Positions 1-12,029 of a DNA stretch of 64,000 bases are shown here, one piece after another. The notes beneath the pieces were generated by a model, which saw only the letters and a list, made by a program, of their open reading frames with translations, was not told the origin of the DNA and searched no databases. The stretch's first letter is position 1, and each line of letters opens with the position of its first letter. The translations under genes were made by a program, and so were the position numbers. This DNA comes from Castanea sativa (taxonomy: Eukaryota; Streptophyta; Magnoliopsida; Fagales; Fagaceae): assembly GCF_040712315.1 (NCBI RefSeq), contig NC_134017.1:49659636-49723635 (forward strand). The letters run 5' to 3'.

Positions 1-904
1 GAGATCGTAACTTGCCTGGGAAGAGATGCAAACAAGAATTATAAAGAAAAAATTTCTGACTAGGTTCAAATGATTTTCTCAAGATGTTTTTATCATGAAC
101 CCTTTTCATTCAATCCTTATATGATTTGGCACAATTTTATGCGTCATTGCGAATTTCCTCTAACTCATTAATTTGGAGTTTCCTTTCAGCACCTGCTTTG
201 TCAAGATCAAAATTGAATTGCTTAATAGCCCAATAAGCTCTATGCTCTAACTCAACAGGAAGGTCACAAGCCTTACCATACACAATTTGATAGGGAGACA
301 TTCCAATGGGAGTCTTAAATGCTATACAGTATGCCTACAATGCATCATTGAGTCTTAAAAACTAATCTTTTAGAGTAGGATTAATTGTTTTCTCCAATAT
401 TCTCTTGATTTCCCTATTAGATATCTCTACTTGACCACTTGTCTGTGGGTGGTAAAGTGTTGCAACCTTATGAGTGATACCATATTTCTTCATTAGTTGC
501 TCAAAAACTCTATTGCAAAAGTGCTTTCCTCCATCACTAATAATGGCACGTGGTGTACCAAACCATGCAAACACATTCTCTCTCAAAAACTTGACTATAA
601 CCTTGTGATCATTAGTTCTACATGCAATGGCCTCAACCCACTTAGAAACATAATCAACAGCAACAAGGATGTATAAGTTACCAAAAGAATTAAGAAAAGG
701 ACCCATGAAATACTCATAGGGTTCAATGGCATCATATTTCTCAACAATCAAATACCTCAACAATCAAACATCAAATACCTCAACAATCAAAATAGGGTTC
801 AATGGCATCATATTTCTCTTTCCTATACTCCCCAACTTTTGGCATCTCTCACAGGCAGAACAATATGCATGGGAATCACGAAAAATGGAAGGCCAATAGA
901 ATAC
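1..904 (-). pseudogene. Integrase region of the gypsy element
   Basis: The core at 362-763 keeps the DDE residues: D in [10 protein letters not shown] in ISDGGKHF, and E in [10 protein letters not shown]. The minus-strand sequence continues to position 1 as the integrase C-terminal part (…LFPGKLRS). That tail is outside the main open frame, because there is a stop near 361. A direct duplication of about 76 bp (repeat TAGGGTTCAATGGCATCATA, at 717 and again at 793) breaks the frame between the zinc-binding N-terminus and the core. The enzyme would join element cDNA to host DNA. This copy cannot be translated as one chain. Confidence 0.8.
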
Positions 905-2501
905 TCATTGCAAAATCTTAGCAACGGTCTTTCTTGAACTAAAGTGGCCTCCACAAGCATGATCATGACAAAAGGATATAACATTTTGTTGGTCACTCTC
1001 AGATATGCATCTCTTAATTATTTGATCATAACAGTACTTAAACAAGTATGGATCATCCCAAAAGAAATGCTTAACCACAGCCAGAAATTTAGACCTGTCT
1101 TGTTTAGTCCAATGCGAAGGCATTTGATTAGTGACAAGATAGTTTGCAATATCAGCATACCAAGGTCTCTGGGATACATGCAGCAACTGCTCATCAGGGG
1201 AAGATTCAAGAATAGGTAAACTTTCATCAGTGTGCTCAACGATTAACCTAGATAGATGATCATTTACTACATTTTCAGTTTCCTTCTTGTCCTGAATCTC
1301 AAGATGAAATTCTTGTAACAATAAAATCCATCGGATAAGTCGAGCTTTAGCATCTTTTTTGGAGAAAAGATACTTCAGTGCAGCATGATTCGAATAAATT
1401 AAGACCTTAGGCCCCAACAAATAGGACCTAAATTTATCCAAGGCAAAAACAATTGCAAACAACTCCTTTTCTATTGTAAAGTAGTTCATTTGAGCATCAT
1501 TTAGAGTCTTACTAGCATAATAAATCACATGGGGAACCTTTCCAACCCACTGTCCTAAAACAGCACCAATTGCATAATCAGAGGCATCACACATAATCTC
1601 AAAAGGCACTCTCCAATTAGGTGGTTGAATGATAGGTGCAGAAGTCAATTCAATTTTTAGTCTCTTAAATGCATGGAGACACTCATCATCATATACAAAC
1701 GGGGCATCTTTGGCAAGTGAGTTGCATAAGGGCCTTGAGATTTTACTAAAATCCTTGATGAACCTTTGATAGAATCCTGCATGACCCACATGATCTGATT
1801 TCCTTAACAGATTGAGGAGGTGGAAGGTTAGAAATCAAATCTATTTTGGCCTTATTAACCTCAATACCACTTTCTCATATGACATGCCCAAGAACAATTC
1901 CCTTTCTCACCATAAAATGACATTTCTCCCAATTAAGAACAAAATTTTTCTCCTTACACCGCACTAACACCAAAGATAGGTGATGAAAACATTCTTCAAA
2001 AGAGGACCCAAATACTGAAAAGTCATCCATAAATACCTTCAAAAATCGTCCCACCATATCAGGAAAAAAAATACTAATCATGCAACTTTGAAATGTACCA
2101 AAAGCATTACATAAACCAAATGGCATGCGATGGTAGGCAAATGTCCCAAAGGGGCAGGTGAAGGTAGTCTTTTCTTGATCTTATGGTGCAATGGGAATTT
2201 GATTATATCCAGAATATCCATTAAGAAAACAATAATAAGCATGACCAGCTAACCTTTCCAACATTTGGTCTATAAAAGGAAGAGAAAAGTGATCTTTTCT
2301 TGTCATGGCATTTAACTTATGATAATCAATGCATACTTTCCATCCCGTTTGCACACGAGTTGGGACTAATGGATCATCCTCATTCTTGACAACTGTTATG
2401 CCAGGTTTCTTTGGTACAACTTGAACTAGACTCACCCAATTACTATCAGAAATTGGGTAAATAATACTCACATCCAAAAGCTTCAAAACTTCAGCTCTCA
2501 C
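905..2501 (-). pseudogene. Reverse transcriptase and RNase H of the gypsy element
   Basis: Three open blocks (2181-2501, 1875-2126, 905-1789) carry the fingers/palm of reverse transcriptase, the FMDD catalytic box after MPFGLCNA, and then RNase H. The first two share a frame and are parted by stops. A frameshift near 1800-1870 leads to the third. In RNase H the first acid ([12 protein letters not shown]) and the glutamate ([10 protein letters not shown]) remain. The usual TDH acid is SNH here, a D-to-N change expected to disable the enzyme. The domain copies element RNA into DNA and removes the RNA strand. Confidence 0.85.
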
Positions 2502-2531
2502 TACCTCTCACATAATAAGGTTTAGACGTCT

Positions 2532-3455
2532 CTACGGTTCACGTGAAGTTTTAGCATTCTCTTCCAAGTGAATTCTATGCATAACCACAGGTGGACTAAT
2601 ACCTTTGATATCAGCAATTGACCAATTCATAGCTTCCTTATGCTCTTGAAGTACACTTATCAATTGGTGTTCCCTAAGGTCATCCAAATCTGAAGCTATA
2701 ATGACAGGTAAGGTCTTGGAAGAACCTAAAAAGTCATACTTAAGTGTGTCAAGTAATGGATTCAACTCCAACTTTGGTGGTTCCTCAGCAGATGAGGGTG
2801 GGGATGAAGAACGTGGAAGAGGGATCACTTTTGGTTGCCAACTATCAGTACTTAAGAGAGGAACAGAATCTAACAATGCATTGACTTCTTCAATTGAGTG
2901 TTCAATATCAAAATTGCAACCAAAAAGATTTAGGCAAGCCTTTAGAGGATCCTCATAACTCGATTGTAGGAAAGTATCATGGACTAGACTCTCAATCATG
3001 TCAACCTCATAGATTTCCTCATTGTCTAGCACTTGTTTACTTATGTGGAAGATATTAAGCTCAACGGTCATATTCCCAAAAGAAATCTTCATTACACCAC
3101 TCCAACAATTGATCAAAGCATTGGATGTGGCTAAGAAAGGGCGACCCAAAATGACATGGATTTGTGTACTGGCATTTAGAGCAGGCTCAGTGTCTAACAC
3201 AACAAAATCAATAGGAAAATAGAATGCATCCACCTTGATTAGCACATCCTCAACAATACCACTAGGGATTTTCACAGACCTATCAGCTAATTGAAGTGTC
3301 ATGGTTGTTGGTTTTAACTCCCCCAAATCTAGCTGTAAGTATACTGAATATGGCAATAAGTTCACACTTGCCCTCAAATCTAGCAAAGCTCGCTCAATGA
3401 GATGATCGCCAATCTTGCATGAAATTGTAGGCGATCGTGGATCCTTACATTTCAC
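2532..3455 (-). pseudogene. Retropepsin-like protease region of the gypsy element
   Basis: This is an open block of 307 codons upstream of and in frame with reverse transcriptase. It holds the aspartyl-protease-like segment (SCKIGDHLIERALLDLRASVNLLP, here given as separate landmarks: SCKIGD, then DLRAS, then NLLPYS). Related elements usually have DLGAS, so the glycine next to the catalytic aspartate is replaced by arginine. The following ILGRPFLAT matches the second conserved strand of this protease family. The enzyme would cut the polyprotein. The substitution suggests it is inactive. Confidence 0.75.
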
Positions 3456-3790
3456 TGGATATTTATTCTAAAAAATTAAACTGACTTGCTCGGTTAAAAA
3501 TGGCTTTTTAGGGACATTGGTCTTTCTCTTCATTGTCACAAGATCTTTTAGAAACTTGGCATAAGTAGGAACTTGCTGAATTGCATCAAGAAATGGAATG
3601 TTTATTTGCACCTACTTAAAAACCACTAAAATGTCTCCAAATTGTGCACTTTTTGAGGACTGATTAACCTTTGAGGAAATGGAGCTTTAGGAACAAACCT
3701 CTTATCAAGGGGAGAACTAAGATCCTGAATTGGAATGGTGAGTGGGTTGTCCTTCTTTTATCCATGATCATCATGTGAACTATGAGTTCC
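3456..3790 (-). other. Broken linker between gag and protease in the gypsy element
   Basis: There is no long open frame here, but residual minus-strand coding similarity links the gag tail to the protease block. The gag block and the protease block are in different frames, so at least one frameshift lies in this stretch. Confidence 0.5.
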
Positions 3791-5308
3791 TTATTCCTTT
3801 AACACAATATTTTCATCATCCTCCACTTCTGGCATTTTCACTTGATTATCAACTTGCTTACTAGACCTAAGGGTAGTAATAGACTGAACATGTTCTTGTC
3901 CATGAGTAGAACTAGAAGAACCATCGATGGCATGCTGTCCTTTTAGGTTAGGTATAGGTTGACTAGGAAACTTTTCTTTTTCCTTCTCTCCAACTTGGGT
4001 TGCTAAATGACCAACTTGATTTTCCAACTTTGAAATAGCTTGAGTATTCAAACGGGTGGAACTTTTCATCTCTTTAATGGCTTGGCTAGTTGGTTGCATG
4101 AAAGTTTTGAGAGACTCCTCCAAAGATGATAGTTGTCTTGGTGGTGCTACAAACTAAGGAGTTGATTGAGGAATGGGAGGATATGCTTGAGTAGGTGGAT
4201 GAAATTGACTTTGTTGATGCACTTGTTGTCCACCTACATTTGTGGGAGGCTGATTTTGCCTCCATGAGAAATTAGGATGGTTCTTCCAGTTTGGATTGTA
4301 TGTCTCTGAAAATGGACTAGCAAATGGTTTTCCATAATTATTTAGTGCATTTGCTTGCTCAGTATAAAAATCAGGGTACCCAACTGCGAAATGACACATT
4401 TGTGTTGTATGCATAGGACTTGCACAAATAGAGCATGTTTCACTTTGAACTTGATTGACAGAATTCATCCCTCTACCTAAAACTAAAGCTTCAACCTTAC
4501 GAGTGAGATTGTCCAACCTAGCTTTTATGTCTAAATCTTCACTGACTTCATACAATCCTCCTTTCTTAATTGCAAGGGTAGATCTCTCTTTATGGTTGGA
4601 AAAATCCCATTGTTGTGAACTTTCAGAAAAATTCTCAAGAAATTTGTATGCGTCATCATCTACAAGACTCAAAAATCCACCACCATTCATGAACTCAATC
4701 ATGTTACGATTTTTTTGAGTCAAGCCATTATAAAAAAATTGCACTAGTCTCCATGTTTCAAAACCACGGTGAGGACACTTTAAGATCAAGTCCTTAAATC
4801 TCTCCTAACTCTTATAAAATTTCTCTTGTTCATCCTGATAAAAATCTGCAATTTCTCTCCTCAAAGCATTGGTCTTGGCCATTGGGAAAAATTTAGAGAG
4901 GAATTTTGTGACCAGCAGTTCCCATGAAGTGATAGGTATAGGTGACAAAGAATTAAGCCATGCTTTTGCCTTATCCTTTAAGGAAAAAGGGAATAAACGC
5001 AAGCGAACAGAGTCATCAGTGAAATTCTGGAACTTAAAAGTAGCACAAATCTCAAGAAAATCATTCACATGCATATAAGGATCTTCTCTATCCAATCCAT
5101 GAAAAGTAGAAAGAAGATGGATTATTTGTGGCTTCAACTCAAAATATGCAATAGTGGTCGCAAGCAATACTATGCAAGATGGAGGGTTGGTGGTTATAGG
5201 TGAGAACAACTCCCTAAGAGTTTTTGAATCATCTCCTATTTCTCCCATTGTGGATGAATAATCAAAACTAACAAGATGATTTTCCTTATCACGTATCCAA
5301 GTTCTCAT
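3791..5308 (-). pseudogene. Gag region of the gypsy element
   Basis: Three same-frame blocks (4805-5308, 4154-4789, 3791-4123) form a gag. First comes a retrotransposon-gag capsid domain (LFPFSLKDKAKAWLNSL). Then a zinc knuckle with perfect CX2CX4HX4C spacing (CSICASPMHTTQMC). Last is a Gln/Pro-rich tail. The blocks are parted by in-frame TAG codons near 4806 and 4154. The first stop replaces the Trp expected after FYKS, a G-to-A change on the coding strand. Gag would package element RNA. Confidence 0.85.
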
Positions 5309-5414
5309 ACACCAAGCACAAAGAATTTTTTTTCTATTTAAAAATAAATAAATTTTAACTACAACTAGTAGAAGGAAAAATTCAATTAAGACCTAATTTA
5401 TTTTCCTAACCAAG

Positions 5415-5432
5415 TCCTCGGTAATGGCACCA
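5415..5432 (-). other. Primer-binding site, tRNA-Asp type, with transition damage
   Basis: On the minus strand this 18-mer is complementary to the 3' end of plant tRNA-Asp(GUC), including its terminal CCA, as used by Athila-type elements. Against the expected complement there are four differences. All are C-to-T or G-to-A transitions, the pattern left by cytosine methylation and deamination. Confidence 0.7.
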
Positions 5433-6870
5433 AAAACTTGTTGTGAAATTTTAAAGTACTCGCAAATGTATGAACCGTATCGAAGTATAGTTTGACAAAA
5501 ACGAGGTAGAACCCACAGGGACTTGAATGAACATAGGAAAATTAATCAAATCTTAACCAAATTAATCCTAATCTAGTTTAATAAAAATTGGTTGTTTGCA
5601 ATTAAATATACTAAGAAAATAATTAAAATTAAGCAAATGGTTGAACTAAGCAAAAGATATAAAGTAATAAAAATATGTAAACAATCAAGGGAAATGAATT
5701 AAAGGTTTTGGAATCCGCCTTGTAAGTCATATTAGCATATATTTATGATTATTAATTTTTCCCAACTCACTGCACGATAATCTAGAAATCAATCTTGCTA
5801 TCATGGAATCAAAAGCATGTTTTTTTTCACTTCTTAAGTATAAAATCAAATCATCAATTGTATCCGTAGCTAAACAAATCACAAGATATATCCAATTCGA
5901 AAAATCAAATCATAAATTGTATTCATTGACAAACAAATCACGAGCGATATCCAATTTTATAATCAATAATTAATAAACCAAGTATTCAACTAATTAAGAT
6001 AAATCCTAAATCATGAGAAAAACATGATTGAACTCATATCTAGAATCTCATCGTGGTTAATTGATATGAAGCAAGAACAATTTAAATCATTAAAGAACAA
6101 CTATTGTGGGAAAAATCAAATCACATTAATATTACTGATAATCCTTAACAAGGTTTCATCCTTAACCCTAATTAATATAAATTTAGCTACTCATAGTAAT
6201 TGAAAGAAAACACAAAAATAAAATACTAAACATTAAACTAGACAAATAAATAAAACTAACTGTCATGGAAGAAAACAAAAGAGATAGCCACAGCCGCAAG
6301 TCTCTATATGTTCAGCCCTCAGCCCTCCTCTTAAACAAACTAACCTAAAGCATTATATAAGAGAAATCACTCCTAATACAATTCGGACTAGCCTCCCTTT
6401 CTGTTGCGTTATTTTGCTCATTTATAATCACATAACACATGCGGCTGACCTAAGGCTTTTCTTTACAAAGACCAAAACCGAAGTGGCCCAATAGAAATTC
6501 CTTGTTTGTTTCTTGTATGTCGGTGAAGTTATAGGGAATTGTTGGACTAGAGAAAGTCCACAAACCTGCAAACTTCTTGTCTTTACTTTTCCTTATCTGA
6601 CAGTTCACGCCTTCCAGCCTTGCAAATTACAATTCTCTACAAGTTGGCTTCTTGAATCAATTGGCCCCACCTTGTTGTTTCAGCATAGTCAATTACACTT
6701 CACTTGCTCTGCTTCTTCTTCATTTTTCTTGTCTTCCACTAACTCTTGTAAACAGCAAAGCTTTTATAACCTTTAAAACAAAGATAGATTATAATTAGTC
6801 ACAAATTAATCTTAAAAATGAGGTAAAATATGCAAATATGCGGGTACTTATTATATAAATTCCATGCACA
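5433..6870 (-). repeat. 5' LTR of the gypsy element (right edge estimated)
   Basis: This AT-rich sequence lies directly next to the primer site and has no coding signal. It has the layout I associate with Athila-type LTRs in eudicots, including the …CCCACAGGGACTTG… block near 5511-5525 and a CCTTAACCCTAATTA block near 6162. The partner LTR is outside the window, so the outer boundary cannot be fixed. Confidence 0.6.
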
Positions 6871-9467
6871 TTAATAACATTATATTCTTGTATACTATCT
6901 TTATATATAATGTAATAAGATAATATCTAAGAAATCAAAGAGAAGAAAAAAGATAACAACTTAAAAACATAACTTAATCACATCAACTCAAAGTAGGATT
7001 TCAAATAATACAAAAATTATCAATTTAAAGTAGAAATACAAGAAAAATAATAAAAGTCCAAAAAAAATTTGAAAGACAAAAGTAATCTTATGTGTGTGGG
7101 AAGGAAAACTATGTATAGAATGAAATTGAGAATTGTAAATTTATAGTAAGAGGGGGAATAAGAAAAGCAAAAAATAAAAGAAGATAAAGGGATTAAAGAA
7201 AAGTGATATTAAGATAGATAGCAGTGAAAAGATGAAAAGATAAAAGTGAAGGGAAAAGTTGGTGAAAGTATAGCATTAAGTTGGGAAATTAATAAGAGGA
7301 AAAAAAAAAAGAGTTAAAAAGAAGAAGAAGAGAGAGAACGTTGGAAATGGGTGGATAATGTGGTTACTGATGTGGCTCAACAGGAGCATAATAAGAATAA
7401 ATGCTACACTTTAACTTTTAAATATATATAAATATAGATGGGGTTAGTATTTATTGGGTTAGAACTCGAGTTTATTAAACTCGAGTTCCACACTGTTTAT
7501 TTATTTATTAATTCACGTCAGACAACTACTAATTGGAACCAAAGTTTGCTAAACTCGATTTTGGGTTGGAACTCGAGTTTAGCAAACTCGAGTTTCGAAA
7601 ACAGTCTACATAACTAAATAACTTCAAACACATGCTATTCACCTAATTTTTTTTTTTTTTTAAAGATACTATTCAGCAAATTTTGCCGTGGGTGGGGGGT
7701 TCCCTTTAACCCAAGGACAAGGGGCACGCTAAAAATTGACTCCGCGGTGGAAAAACTTTGGCTAATCACATCCACCTTAACCAATTACAATATACATTTA
7801 ACTACTTTAATACCCAAACTCGGTTACAGAAGAGGAAGAAATAAGGAGGCTTCCTCCCTCACCAGTCAACACACAAACAGGAGAGGACCCGGCAGAGAAA
7901 GCAAAGCTAAAGAAAGAATTTTGAGGCATCCATTAATCTCCAAGATGACTTGACTTGTGGACTTTTAAATTATGATATTTAACCTCAATTAATCTCTCTT
8001 TCTTTCCCACATGTCGGTGCTCTTTGTCTTATGATCCATTTGTCGTCCTTTTCCACAACGCGGTTACTACTTTTTTTTGCTACACATTAGAAAAGAAATG
8101 AAAAATAGAATTCTGGTTTTCTCTGCATGAGCACGGGCTTTCCAAGACTATGAAAAATATATATCTTTACAACTTTAATTACAACTGCAATGCATATTCA
8201 GAAAAAAAAAAAAAAAAAAAAAATACAACTCTAATCCACATGGAGGTTCGTCGGCAACGTACACATATATATGCATGATTTATTTATCTTGTCAATTTTC
8301 TCTGTCTTATTTATTGATTTTTTTTTTTGGCATTCAATTTAATTATTATATATATAATTTTTTTTTGTTAGTTTAACACTTTAATTTATTCTTAAAAATA
8401 TTTTTGCACATCCTGACTTAAATCTTCCACATCTTATAAGTATTTCCGATTATAAGAATAAAGAGTAAGTATTTGTGAATCACAAGTGTCACTCTTTATT
8501 ATAAATTTATATTATATATGTGTAAGTGTGTTTAATATTGACTATGTGCATTACTTTTTGTTATAATATTATTTGTGTGAATTATGACATGTGTGGATGT
8601 GTATGTATAGTATAAATATAATATAACTTTATATAATTTAGTAATTAGGAAACAGAGAGTGTTTGTTACATGTGTGTATATTGTTATCATATAATAACTT
8701 TTTCTTATAAAGTTATTAAAATTCAAGAAAAAATCTGTAAATTTAGTGATTGTTCGAGCATTTGATTGGTTAAGTAGACACGTAGTATATAATTTTATGT
8801 ATGAATGAGTGTAGTCGTGTGTGTCAATAATTAATACATTTTTTAATAACCCTCTTAAACAAAATTTCTGAAGCCGCCTCTATTTCAGTTATTTTAATTG
8901 ATAAAATTTATTGTTGTCGAACAATTAAAAGATCTAAATTCCATCTACACCTTGTTTTAGGGTTTGAACTCTACTTAACACCAAAAATTAAATAGTGTAT
9001 TAACCTGATAATAAATAGTAATCATGATAGAGTGAAAGTAATAGATTGAATTTTTATCATATTTAAAAAAAATTAAAAATACCTTTAGAAAAGTCAACAT
9101 TAAATCAAAAAATGAATTCAAACCCAAAAAAGAAGGAATGAATATATCACTGTACCACGCCACCATTATTATCTCTATTAATATTTATAATTAGAATATA
9201 ATTTTTTTTTGTATTTCTTAAAGTAATTAAATTAGCTAATTGAAAATGATTTAACAATAAAATAAATTAATATCATTAATGTAAAAATTGAGAAATTTAA
9301 ATTTGTCCATCAAATTTGGTCCCACTAACACAACCTCAAAAAATATATATATATATTCTCAACAACAAAAAATTAAAAAGCTTTAACTTGAAAATGTTAT
9401 TTTCTTTTTATAAAAATAAAAATGACGTGTTTGAAGAAACTAAATATTGTTATTTTTATTATTATAA
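6871..9467. other. AT-rich intergenic DNA without a recognised gene
   Basis: I see no gene here. The stretch holds long A and T runs (for example 8202-8223), a purine-rich block (7060-7345), and two short palindromes built on CTCGAG at 7462-7488 and 7569-7595. The short open frames have no family resemblance. Confidence 0.6.
7462..7595. repeat. Pair of near-identical CTCGAG-arm palindromes
   Basis: Two 27-bp inverted repeats about 107 bp apart share the arm GAACTCGAGTTT. The first is GAACTCGAGTTTA facing its complement. The second has GCA at the centre. They could be hairpin-forming remnants of a miniature element. I see no other function. Confidence 0.5.
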
Positions 9468-10293
9468 GAGCATTCTTATCAAGATGGGTAAATCCTATAA
9501 TTGCTAAAATTTAACATATAAAATGCTATAAATATTAAAAAGCATGCTCCATCAATACTCTCAAATCTTATTTATTTTGCAATCCAGCTACAGTGGACTG
9601 CTATGTCTAGCAGCCCACTGTAGCAAGATTGTAAAACAAAAAATCATTTTATATTCTTTCTTTTCTTCTTTCTCCAGACTTTCTTTTCTCTCTCCGTCTC
9701 TGCTTCTTGCTCCCATTTCTCTGCTCTCTCGCTCCCTCCGCTTGACGTCTCTGCCTCCCTCTCCGACGAAACCCAGGTCGAAGCATCAAGCCAAGCCGAT
9801 CTCTATCGAAGTGGTTTTTTTTTTTTTTTTTTTTTTAAAGTTTGTGATTTGATGTTAGATTCAGTAGTGGTTGTGTGGGTTATGGATTTGGCATTTTGGG
9901 TTGTGGTCTGATGTGCTCCGGCGATTTTGTGGGTCTGGGTTTGTGGATCTAAATTTGTGGATCATCGATGTGACCGGCGTGGATCGTCGAGTTGACCGGC
10001 GTGGATTGTCGACTTGATCGGTCTCATCGGCGTGGGTCATCGAGAGGGAGAGAGGGAGAGACAGCGAGATCGAGAGGGAGAGAGGGAGACTATGAGACCA
10101 GAGAAAGAGAGGATGAAGAAAATAAAAACAAAAAAGGAATAAAAAATTATAAAGAAATAATATTTAAATGAAGTTGTAAAAAAAATAGAAGTTTTGATGT
10201 TTGGTATATTGTAAAATGAAGTGTTAAAATTGAAAAAGTAGTGTTTTAAGATGGTAAATGCTAAATTTTTTACAATGCTTGATAAGAATGCTC
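9468..10293. mobile_element. Tourist/PIF-type miniature element, 826 bp
   Basis: The terminal inverted repeat GAGCATTCTTATCAAG is at the left end and GCTTGATAAGAATGCTC at the right end. Both ends are flanked by TAA, the 3-bp target duplication of PIF/Harbinger elements. The interior has a pyrimidine-rich block (9650-9760) and a GC-richer block with three copies of a GACCGGCGTGGAT-like motif (9972-10035). It contains no transposase. Confidence 0.75.
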
Positions 10294-10551
10294 TAACTAG
10301 CTTCTAGTTTAAAGTTGATATCACATATGTTTAAAGTTAGTCTTAATGGTGGGTTAGAATTGAATCTCATCAAAGAACCTAGACCATTTCGCATATGTCG
10401 AACAGCTAGTCTTGATTGCACGTCTCATAAGCATTGTATATGCATAATGATATATTTGGGTAGCAAAATAGTAGATGGATAGCAGCCACAAAAGGAGAAG
10501 GAAACAAATTACTAGGTGTAGCACTAGCGGGGGAACTTCAAATGGTATTAA

Positions 10552-10679
10552 GAGTATGTTTAGATACTACTTATTTTATTAAAAATTGAAAAAAAAAATA
10601 ATAATAAAATTATTGTTCACGCATGAATTACTGTTTATTTGCCTATTTACATGCGCATCAGCGCTATCCAAACGCTGCC
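10552..10679. mobile_element. Small Tourist-like miniature element
   Basis: The left end GAGTATGTTTAGATAC and the inverted right end (…GCTATCCAAACGCTGCC) are imperfect terminal repeats. TAA stands on both sides (10549-10551 and 10680-10682). A second block with a similar left end (TATGTTTGGATTCAGC) starts directly after it and may be the remains of a sister copy, to about 10830. Confidence 0.5.
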
Positions 10680-11055
10680 TAAGTATATGTTTGGATTCAG
10701 CATTTGCGTCTACACGTTTCCTCTTTTTTTTTTTTTTGGATGCATGCATTTTAGGAAACATAGAGCACTGTTCAATGGGTCTCATGCACTGTTCATAGGA
10801 CCCACAAATATTTTATTAAAAAAAATTAAAAATAAGTCCCAAGATATATTTCACATATAAAAATTATTTTTAATTATTTTGTTACAGTTCAGTAAAGGTA
10901 AGAAGAGAATGCTCAGCGTCTTGTACAAGTTAATTTCATATATATAACTTCAGCTGGCATGAAAAAGCAAAAGTAGTACATGATTGATTTGAAAGCGAGG
11001 TCTTTGTCGTCAATGGACGTAAACAACAAATCTTTATAGATTATAAATGTTACAA

Positions 11056-11271
11056 CAATAATATATGAGAGGTGTTACGTCCACAACATTTTTACAATAT
11101 TTTTACAACAAATCATAGGTGGTTAGTTGTTATTGGTTCAAATTTGAACCTAACACTAAGATTACTTTTTTGCCCCAACAATAACAACCAGTAACATCCT
11201 GTCACTTAAGATTTGTTGTAAAAATGTTGTAAAAATGTTGTGAACATATCATTTCTCATAATATATTATTG
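11056..11271. mobile_element. Foldback miniature element, copy 1
   Basis: The sequence is almost entirely two inverted arms of about 90-100 bp. The left arm holds CACAACATTTTTACAATATT and ACAACAAATC. The right arm holds AGATTTGTTGTAAAAATGTT and GTTGTGAACAT. The arms continue inward (GTTGTTATTGG facing CCAACAATAACAACC). A second copy lies at 20870-21015. This copy ends about 200 bp upstream of the receptor-kinase start codon, so it lies in the likely promoter. Confidence 0.65.
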
Positions 11272-11470
11272 CCACTCAACTTTACAAAACCGAGTCCCGG
11301 CCCCATTCATTCATTCATTCATTAATTCATCAAAAAAAAAAAAAAAAAAGTACCCATTCATTAGTCTCTTTCTGTCAAAAGAAAAGCTGCACCTTCATCC
11401 TCTTCATACAAGTCCTGCACACGTACAATACAAACCTCAAGGAACACCAATTAAGTCTTTGAAGTAGAAG

Positions 11471-11588
11471 ATGCCAAGGCAAGCTCAAAATTCAAGAATC
11501 AGTTTGACACTCATTAAGCTCCTTCTTCTTCTATGCATGGTAGTAATCGAAGTCAAAGCACAAGTAGGGTATCTTGCTGGTGATGAAT
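11471..11588 (+). pseudogene. Exon 1 of the receptor kinase: signal peptide
   Basis: The start ATG is followed by a basic/polar stretch, then a leucine-rich hydrophobic core (LIKLLLLLCMVVIEV) and KAQVGYLAGDE. That is a secretory signal plus the start of the mature ectodomain of this kinase family. The exon ends in phase 1 at a good donor (GTAAGA). Exon 2 begins at 21491 with TTAGAGCCCTTAGTGAAATT, which continues the family pattern DEVxALxEIA. The last exon base is T where G would give the usual Val codon. The long 5' gap explains why no signal peptide is found near 21.4 kb. Confidence 0.75.
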
Positions 11589-11744
11589 GTAAGAAGACTC
11601 TTCTTCTTTCATTTTCTCGTTTCTATAGCAGTAAATTGAGGCTATATATACTGTATTAATATTGACGAAAAGGCATGTCTATATAATGCACTAATGGTCT
11701 CAAATTAGTGCAAGTTATTTAAGCGCCGGAGCATGATCAGTTTT

Positions 11745-11835
11745 TTTTTTTTTTTAAAGATAATTTCAACTTATGACGTCCGCTCTTTATAATATCTCTT
11801 TATCATTAGACTAATACACCAACCAAGATTCCATC
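11745..11835 (-). repeat. Truncated SINE-like fragment
   Basis: A T run followed by CAACTTATGACGTC and CTCTTTATCATTAGAC matches the 3' half of the SINE at 19786-19935. It ends at the copia LTR. The missing part is not found beyond the copia element. Confidence 0.45.
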
Positions 11836-12016
11836 TGTCAGAAATACTGAATTCAATAGTATTGTATTTCACACAGAAATAATATACTTGAGTGTCTTTA
11901 TATAGGAGGCATATGAGTGCTGTACAAGTAAATATGAGTGCAGTATAAGTAGTACAATATGTGTTATACAAGTAAGTGACCTAGTTGGGCCAAGCCCACA
12001 ATACTATACGTTAACA
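11836..12016 (-). repeat. 3' LTR of the copia element
   Basis: It is 181 bp with TG…CA ends. The neighbouring plus-strand GGCCCCCTCAA (12017-12027) is the polypurine tract read on the other strand. Confidence 0.92.
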
Positions 12017-12029
12017 GGCCCCCTCAAAC

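Larger units (their letters stand above)
1..6870 (-). mobile_element. Ty3/gypsy retrotransposon, Athila-like, decayed and cut by the window edge
   Basis: On the minus strand the order is LTR, tRNA-Asp-type primer site, gag, protease region, reverse transcriptase, RNase H, integrase. That is the Ty3/gypsy gene order. The coding part runs out of the window at position 1, so the other LTR is not visible. The primer site and the FMDD polymerase box fit the Athila/Tat branch. All domains are recognisable, but frameshifts and in-frame stops break the polyprotein many times. The right LTR edge near 6870 is an estimate, because there is no second LTR to compare and no target duplication. Confidence 0.85.

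Noticed and set aside
7747..7953. 68-codon plus-strand frame
   Set aside because: No family motif, no neighbouring exons, and composition like the surrounding DNA.
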